This document shows positions 13,461 through 17,732 of a DNA stretch of 17,732 nucleotides, in pieces. Position 1 is the stretch's first letter, and each line of letters opens with the position of its first letter. Source of the stretch: JAULUH01 sp032111745 (GTDB lineage: Bacteria > Chloroflexota > Anaerolineae > JAAEKA01); assembly GCA_032111745.1 (NCBI GenBank), contig JAULUH010000588.1:1-17732 (forward strand), given 5' to 3'. A program made the translations under genes and the position numbers. The notes beneath the pieces were generated by a model, which did not search any database, was not told where the DNA came from, and saw only the letters and a list, made by a program, of their open reading frames with translations.

Positions 13461-14405
13461 GTGGCTGCTGCAACTCTGCCTGGCTACGTCGAACTCCATA
13501 AACAGGGGGAGCTACGACGGCGGGCTGAGCAGGCCTGGCAGGGACTGGCGCACTGCCACACGTGCGCCTGGCAATGCGCAGTCGACCGGCTGGCTGGGGA
13601 GCTGGGCCAGTGCCGCACGGGCAGGCTGGCCCGGGTATCGAGCTATTTTCCCCACTTTGGCGAGGAAGACTGCCTGCGCGGCCGGCACGGCAGCGGCACG
13701 ATCTTCTTTGCCCACTGCAACCTGCACTGCCAATTCTGTCAGAACTACGATATCAGCCAGCTCGGCCATGGACAGGATGTCGAGCCGGAGCAGATCGCAG
13801 TGATGATGCTGGCCTTGCAGGCCGAGGGCTGCCACAACATCAACCTGGTGTCGCCTAGCCATGTGGTGCCCCAGATCATGGTGGCGCTGGCGCTGGCAGC
13901 CGAGGCCGGCCTGCGGTTGCCCCTGGTATACAACACGGGCGGCTACGACTCCCTGGAGACTCTGCGCTTATTGGACGGCGTGGTGGACATCTACATGCCG
14001 GACATGAAATACGCCGATCCAGAGACCGCGCTGCGTTACTCCCAGGTGCCCAACTACCCGCCCATCAACCAGGCTGCGGTGAAGGAGATGCACCGGCAGG
14101 TGGGGGACCTGGCGATCGACGAGGATGGCATTGCCCAGCGAGGCCTGCTGGTGCGCCACCTGGTGCTACCGGGCGGCCTGGCCGGCACCGCCGAGATTGC
14201 GCGCTTTCTGGCCGAGAAGGTGTCGGCCGCGTGCTATATCAACGTGATGGGGCAGTACCGGCCCGCTTATCGAGCGGCGCGCTACCCGGAGATCGATCGC
14301 CCTGCCAGCCGGCAGGAGGTGGCGGAGGCGGTCCAGCTGGTGCTGGATGCCGGCCTCTATCGCCTCGACCACCGGGTTGGCGCATACCGTGGTGAGCGCC
14401 CGTGA
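13461..14405 (+). CDS. PflX-type radical SAM protein (pyruvate formate-lyase activating enzyme homologue)
   Basis: A 314-residue radical SAM protein of the PflX/COG1313 group. The [4Fe-4S]-SAM motif is CNLHCQFC (Cys86, Cys90, Cys93), followed by QNYDIS as in PFL-activase-like enzymes. Upstream, Cys32, Cys35, Cys39 and Cys51 (C-x2-C-x3-C-x11-C) form a second metal-binding cluster characteristic of the group. INLVSPSHVVPQI, YNTGGYDS and DIYMPDMKY are further family segments. The start is GTG with AAGGAG 12 bases upstream (13443-13448), inside the end of the TPR gene. No pyruvate formate-lyase or other glycyl radical enzyme is near, and the physiological substrate of PflX proteins is not established. 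The stop codon overlaps the next ATG by one base. Confidence 0.9.
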   Translation: MAAATLPGYVELHKQGELRRRAEQAWQGLAHCHTCAWQCAVDRLAGELGQCRTGRLARVSSYFPHFGEEDCLRGRHGSGTIFFAHCNLHCQFCQNYDISQLGHGQDVEPEQIAVMMLALQAEGCHNINLVSPSHVVPQIMVALALAAEAGLRLPLVYNTGGYDSLETLRLLDGVVDIYMPDMKYADPETALRYSQVPNYPPINQAAVKEMHRQVGDLAIDEDGIAQRGLLVRHLVLPGGLAGTAEIARFLAEKVSAACYINVMGQYRPAYRAARYPEIDRPASRQEVAEAVQLVLDAGLYRLDHRVGAYRGERP

Positions 14406-15631
14406 TGCGCAAGAACCCGACACGCCTGGCCTGGACCGTGCTGCTGGCGGCCTTCACCACCTTCTGTGTGCTGGCAGTCTCCATCCCGCTGGGTATCCGC
14501 TGGGTCCTGGTGAATGCCCGGGAGGAGTTGCCGGCCGCACTGCAGGTAGGCTCAGGCACCGTATTGCTGGTGGCCTCCGCCGGAGCCGATCCCATCGCGG
14601 TGGTGGACACCCGCAGCATCAGGGCACCCAGCCAGATCCAGACGGACCAGAGCTCGCAGGCCACCCTGATGTTCAGCACCGGCGAGGCCGCGAGCAGCCC
14701 TGAGCTGGCCACGGTGCAGGTGTACCCTGGGGCCCAGGTGGAGGTGCTGGAGGCCAGCCGCCCGCGTTATGCCGCCGGCCACGGCCCTGACCGCATCGTG
14801 TTGGAGGTGGGAGGCGGCCGGGTACGGGTAAACACCGCCGAGGCCCATCCCCGCGGCCTCTACACCGAGATCCAGACCCCACAGTCGTCGATCACGCTGG
14901 CTCCCGGCAGCTATGCCGTCGAGGTCACCAACGCCGGGACGATGGTAGCCACGCGGTTCGGTCAGGCCACCGTGGAAGCGAACGGCGCCAGCCAGCTGGT
15001 TGAGACGGGCCTGCGGGCCGAGGTACCCACCGGGCAACCGGCGGGTGGGCCGACGCCTTTGCCTGAAAACCTGATCGCCAATGGCGACTTCACGGCTCCG
15101 CTGGGCCCACCAACCTGGCTGGTGAGCGCCTTCCCGGAGGAGGATCCTACCAGCGGCACAGTCAGCGTGGTGGACCAGGGAGGGCGCAATGCCGCGCATT
15201 TCAGCCGCTTGAACCAGCCCCCCACACACACGGAAGTGGCCATTACCCAGGTGCTGGACCGGGCTGTGCACGACTACGAGTCGCTGGTGCTGCAAATGGA
15301 TGTACTGTTGCGCTGGCAGAGCCTTCCAGGAGCAGGCGAGCGCAGCTCCGAGTTTCCCCTGATGTTTCGCCTGGACTACCAGGATATCTACGGCAACCAC
15401 CAGTTCTGGACCCACGGTTTCTACTATCGCGATCCCTCACCCCAATGGGTGGTCACCGGCGGCAGCCAGATTCCGCAGAACCTGTGGTATCCCTACGAAA
15501 GCGGCAACCTGTTCCAGCAGCTGCAGGAGGAGGGATTGCCACCACCGGCGAAGCTCAACTATCTCAAGATCTACGCCTCAGGCCACAACTACGACAGCCT
15601 GGCTGCGGAGGTCCGCCTGACGGCGCGCTAG
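14405..15631 (+). CDS. FecR-domain protein with C-terminal jelly-roll domain
   Basis: A 408-residue protein anchored by one N-terminal helix (about 9-33) with the rest extracytoplasmic. Residues about 45-205 resemble the FecR domain (repeated beta hairpins such as VQVYPGAQVEVLE, VLEVGGGRVRVNTAE and SSITLAPGSYAVEV). A Pro-rich linker follows, then a domain beginning ENLIANGDFTAPLGPPTWLV, which is the usual opening of carbohydrate-binding or galactose-binding jelly rolls. Classical FecR couples an outer receptor to sigma factor FecI. Here no sigma factor and no cytoplasmic FecR N-terminal domain are present, so signalling of that type is doubtful. The ATG overlaps the previous stop (TGATG). The glycosyltransferase gene starts 8 bp after its end. 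Confidence 0.75.
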   Translation: MRKNPTRLAWTVLLAAFTTFCVLAVSIPLGIRWVLVNAREELPAALQVGSGTVLLVASAGADPIAVVDTRSIRAPSQIQTDQSSQATLMFSTGEAASSPELATVQVYPGAQVEVLEASRPRYAAGHGPDRIVLEVGGGRVRVNTAEAHPRGLYTEIQTPQSSITLAPGSYAVEVTNAGTMVATRFGQATVEANGASQLVETGLRAEVPTGQPAGGPTPLPENLIANGDFTAPLGPPTWLVSAFPEEDPTSGTVSVVDQGGRNAAHFSRLNQPPTHTEVAITQVLDRAVHDYESLVLQMDVLLRWQSLPGAGERSSEFPLMFRLDYQDIYGNHQFWTHGFYYRDPSPQWVVTGGSQIPQNLWYPYESGNLFQQLQEEGLPPPAKLNYLKIYASGHNYDSLAAEVRLTAR

Positions 15632-15639
15632 GCCTTTCT

Positions 15640-17367
15640 ATGGCGACTGGACTTCCGGCGTGGCTGGTGTGGTTGCGAAGGATGGCCCTGGTCGGAACCG
15701 TCCTTCTCTATCTGGCGCTGGCACTGGCTCAGCTTGACCTCCCTGGCCTGCACTACGACGAGGCCAGGGAGGCTGGTGTAAACGCCATGGAGATGTTGCG
15801 GCGGGAGGACGTACAGGCGTTCCGCAGTGCGGGCCTGCAAGTGGGAACCACCTTCCTGCCGTTGATGGTGCAGGACTACATCGGCGCCACTAACGTTTAC
15901 CTGGCGCTGCCCTTCCTGGGACTGTTGGGGGTCACCGTGCCGGCTTTGCGCGTGCTGGCGGTGACCTGTGGCCTGGTAACGCTGCTGCTGGTGTGGCGCC
16001 TGGGCGATGACCTGGCCAGCATGGAGGACACCGGCCTGGGCCTCGCCGGGGCCCTGGCCATGCTGCTCCTGGCAGTCAGCCCAACCTTTGTCTTCTGGAG
16101 CCGGCAGGGGGTGTTTGTCACTAATGCGGTGGTGACGCTCGCTCTGGCGACAGTCTGGATGGGGCTGCGCTGGTGGCGCAGCGGCCGGCCAGCGTATCTC
16201 TACGCCATGGCGCTGCTGGCCGGGCTAGGACTGTGGACCAAGCTGTTGTTCGTCTGGGTGCTGGTGGCGATGGCCGTGGCAGCAGGGGTGGCGTGGCTGG
16301 CCACCAGGAGGCAGGTGAGCGGCCAGGGCGACGGGAGGAGCGGTCCATCAGACTGGGCACCGGCCGGGGGCCTCCTGGCACGGCAGCTGGGTGTGGCCGT
16401 GATCATACTGCTGATGGCCCTGCTGCCGCTGGTGGTGTTCAACCTGCAGACCGGCGGCACCTTGCTGTCCATCTTCGGGAACCTGGGCCAAAGCTATTAT
16501 GGCGTAAACAACGCCGCGTTCCTCCCTAACGCCGGCGTTCGTTTCGGGCAGTTGGCGACGCTCCTACGCGGGGATCATCTCTGGTACCTGGGCGGCCCTT
16601 TTGCCAACGCCCTGGCGCCCTTCATTGCCGCAGGCCTGGTGGTCACGGCCCTGGCCGGCGCGGCCTGGAGCGGGCGCCGGGGCGCGCTCTTGACCATGGG
16701 GCTGGCCGTCCTGTTCGTAGGGCTGCTGATCCTGCAATCGACGTTCACGGTATCGGACCTCTTCATCACGCACTTTGCCATCGTGCAGCCATTCCTCCTT
16801 GTGCTGGTGGCGCTGGCGGCTGACAGCCTGTGGCGCAGCTCAGCGGGACGGAGGATGGGCCTGGAGACAGGTTCGAATCGCACTATGGCCAGGGTAGCCG
16901 GATGGCTGGTGGCGCTAGCCCTGGTGGCCTGGCTGGTGGCAGACCTGACGACGTCGGTGCGCTATCACCAGGCGCTAGCCCAGACCGGCGGCCACGGCTC
17001 GCATTCAGACGCCATCTATCGCCTGGCGCAGTGGCTGGACGAGCGGCAGGTGGTCCAGCCCCTGGCCATGGACTGGGGCCTGGACGCACCCCTGCGCTAC
17101 TTGACGGCGAACCGGGTGCAGCCCTTGGAGCAGTTCGGCTATGACCGGCTGGATGCTCCAGACCAAGGCTTTGGGGGACGGGTGGCACCCTTGTTGGACG
17201 ACCTAAGCCGTCTTTACGTGTTCCACATGCCGGACAACACGGTGTTCCAGGGCCGGCGGGAGGCCCTGGAGGCTGCCGCCGTGACGCGCGGCCTCACCTT
17301 GGCTCTGCAGGAGGCCTTCTACGACCGCAGCGGCCGGCCGGTCTTCGTAGTCCTGCGCGCAGAATAG
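15640..17367 (+). CDS. GT-C (GT39/ArnT-like) membrane glycosyltransferase
   Basis: A 575-residue multi-pass protein of the PMT/ArnT-like dolichyl/undecaprenyl-phosphate-sugar transferase superfamily. The first helix (about 14-31) is followed by LPGLHYDEAREAG, placing the acidic pair Asp40-Glu41 in the first extracytoplasmic loop as GT-C enzymes require. About ten further helices run to residue 445. The C-terminal 130 residues are soluble and probably extracytoplasmic. These enzymes transfer a sugar from a lipid carrier to protein, lipid or polysaccharide; acceptor and sugar are unknown. ATG 15640 is chosen because it precedes a short MATGLPAWLVWLRR leader to helix 1 and lies just after the FecR gene. 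The frame is open for 65 codons upstream but inside that gene. A strong terminator follows. Confidence 0.82.
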   Translation: MATGLPAWLVWLRRMALVGTVLLYLALALAQLDLPGLHYDEAREAGVNAMEMLRREDVQAFRSAGLQVGTTFLPLMVQDYIGATNVYLALPFLGLLGVTVPALRVLAVTCGLVTLLLVWRLGDDLASMEDTGLGLAGALAMLLLAVSPTFVFWSRQGVFVTNAVVTLALATVWMGLRWWRSGRPAYLYAMALLAGLGLWTKLLFVWVLVAMAVAAGVAWLATRRQVSGQGDGRSGPSDWAPAGGLLARQLGVAVIILLMALLPLVVFNLQTGGTLLSIFGNLGQSYYGVNNAAFLPNAGVRFGQLATLLRGDHLWYLGGPFANALAPFIAAGLVVTALAGAAWSGRRGALLTMGLAVLFVGLLILQSTFTVSDLFITHFAIVQPFLLVLVALAADSLWRSSAGRRMGLETGSNRTMARVAGWLVALALVAWLVADLTTSVRYHQALAQTGGHGSHSDAIYRLAQWLDERQVVQPLAMDWGLDAPLRYLTANRVQPLEQFGYDRLDAPDQGFGGRVAPLLDDLSRLYVFHMPDNTVFQGRREALEAAAVTRGLTLALQEAFYDRSGRPVFVVLRAE

Positions 17368-17390
17368 AGCCGCTACCGCCCATGCAAGAG

Positions 17391-17424
17391 CAAACCCGCC
17401 GCAGGTATGCGGCGGGTTTGTTTG
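17391..17424 (+). terminator. Rho-independent terminator closing the seven-gene cluster
   Basis: A perfect 13-bp stem, CAAACCCGCCGCA (17391-17403) with TGCGGCGGGTTTG (17408-17420), has a 4-base loop GGTA and is followed by TTTGT. The T-rich side is on the plus strand, so it ends transcription from the glycosyltransferase gene 24 bp upstream. On the minus strand the downstream bases are not T-rich. Confidence 0.93.
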
Positions 17425-17430
17425 TCATCA

Positions 17431-17470
17431 CGCGGAGTCGAGGCTTTAGCCGGATCTTTAGCGCGCCTCA
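17431..17470. repeat. Dispersed palindromic repeat, copy 3
   Basis: The 23-bp core 17431-17453 is identical to 4885-4907, about 12.5 kb away, in the same orientation. Weaker similarity continues to GCGCGCCTCA, whose last three bases are the stop codon of the minus-strand oxidoreductase gene. It sits between the two convergent transcription units. Confidence 0.8.
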
Positions 17471-17732
17471 GCCATGATGGCCATTGTGCCCATTATGCCC
17501 ATCATGGCTCTGGCCGGTAACCGTCCACGTCTCCTCGGCCGCGTAGAGGTCCTTGAGACTGCCTTTGCCCCGAGTCTGCTGGGCCCGCTGGACCTGGGAC
17601 ATGACACCTTCCTCGTAGCTGATTTGGTCCACGTCACGGAAAACGCCGATGGGCACCGGGAAATCGGGGTTGGCCATGCGGCTCAGCATGAAGGCCAGGT
17701 TGGGGTTAGGAGAGTGCTCGTCGTGGACGAGC
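17468..17732 (-). CDS. 2-oxoacid:ferredoxin oxidoreductase, beta subunit (C-terminal fragment)
   Basis: The frame stays open to the window edge, so only about 87 C-terminal residues are visible. The sequence HDEHSPNPNLAFMLSRM followed by NPDFPVPIGVFRDV matches the C-terminal end of the beta (TPP-binding) subunit of KorB-type 2-oxoglutarate/2-oxoacid:ferredoxin oxidoreductases, cytosolic enzymes that oxidatively decarboxylate 2-oxoacids to acyl-CoA with ferredoxin as acceptor. The TPP and cluster motifs lie outside the window, so substrate class is not certain. The last 12 or so residues, HDGHNGHNGHHG, form an unusual His/Gly tail. An internal ATG at 17689 is not the real start, because recognisable family sequence precedes it. 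Confidence 0.82.
   Translation of the reverse strand, partial: LVHDEHSPNPNLAFMLSRMANPDFPVPIGVFRDVDQISYEEGVMSQVQRAQQTRGKGSLKDLYAAEETWTVTGQSHDGHNGHNGHHG

Noticed and set aside
5344..14405. Selenoprotein genes with in-frame TGA, prompted by selA
   Set aside because: Several genes end in TGA (YfhO-like, selA, DUF126, transporter, PflX-type), but no family-like sequence was noticed continuing past these stops, and the products are already of normal length. The check was by eye, not exhaustive.
13461..14405. Naming the radical SAM gene pflA
   Set aside because: The N-terminal Cys cluster and overall motifs fit the PflX group, and no pyruvate formate-lyase gene is nearby.

Overview
This window looks like a chromosomal segment of a high-GC, non-pathogenic environmental bacterium, most likely a member of the Chloroflexota (Anaerolineae/Caldilineae-like). 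That placement is an inference. It rests on the gene types: a zinc-ribbon/LysM protein with Pro-Thr stalks, a YfhO-like giant membrane protein, an orphan FecR-like protein beside a GT-C glycosyltransferase, and isopentenyl phosphate kinase in a bacterium. It also rests on short dispersed palindromic repeats of a kind common in that phylum. No insertion sequence, phage gene, CRISPR array or rRNA was seen.

Layout. (1) 255-4181, plus strand: an EGY-type site-2 protease with a promoter so close to its ATG that the message may be leaderless, followed 30 bp later by a YfhO-family membrane protein. (2) 4093-4794, minus strand: an SRAP (YedK/HMCES-like) abasic-site protein that overlaps the YfhO gene tail to tail, with its own promoter and Shine-Dalgarno. 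(3) 4795-5204: a non-coding stretch with two copies of a dispersed repeat, a degenerate periodic repeat and two divergent promoters. (4) 5205-7930, plus strand: tRNA-Val(TAC) behind a perfect consensus promoter, a 10-bp hairpin, then selA, an AcnX/DUF126 small subunit and isopentenyl phosphate kinase, the last three with tight or overlapping junctions. (5) 8069-9352: rseP with its own promoter and an AT-rich palindrome at the -35 region. (6) 9495-17367: seven plus-strand genes packed with gaps of at most 13 bp or overlaps. They encode a zinc-ribbon/LysM protein, a HEAT-repeat protein, an AEC transporter, a TPR protein, a PflX-type radical SAM protein, a FecR/jelly-roll protein and a GT-C glycosyltransferase, and the run ends at a textbook rho-independent terminator. 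(7) 17468-17732, minus strand: the C-terminal end of a 2-oxoacid:ferredoxin oxidoreductase beta subunit, running off the window.

How the genes fit together. The clearest metabolic story is the DUF126-IPK pair. DUF126 is the small subunit of the AcnX family, whose archaeal member is phosphomevalonate dehydratase. IPK phosphorylates isopentenyl phosphate. Together they point to an archaeal-type (modified) mevalonate route in a bacterium, although the large AcnX subunit is not in the window. SelA implies selenocysteine use, but selB, selC and selD are not here. Two unrelated-subgroup site-2 proteases and several envelope proteins (YfhO, LysM, FecR, GT-C) indicate a large investment in surface and stress signalling. 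The last cluster mixes envelope and cytosolic functions, and no single pathway explains it.
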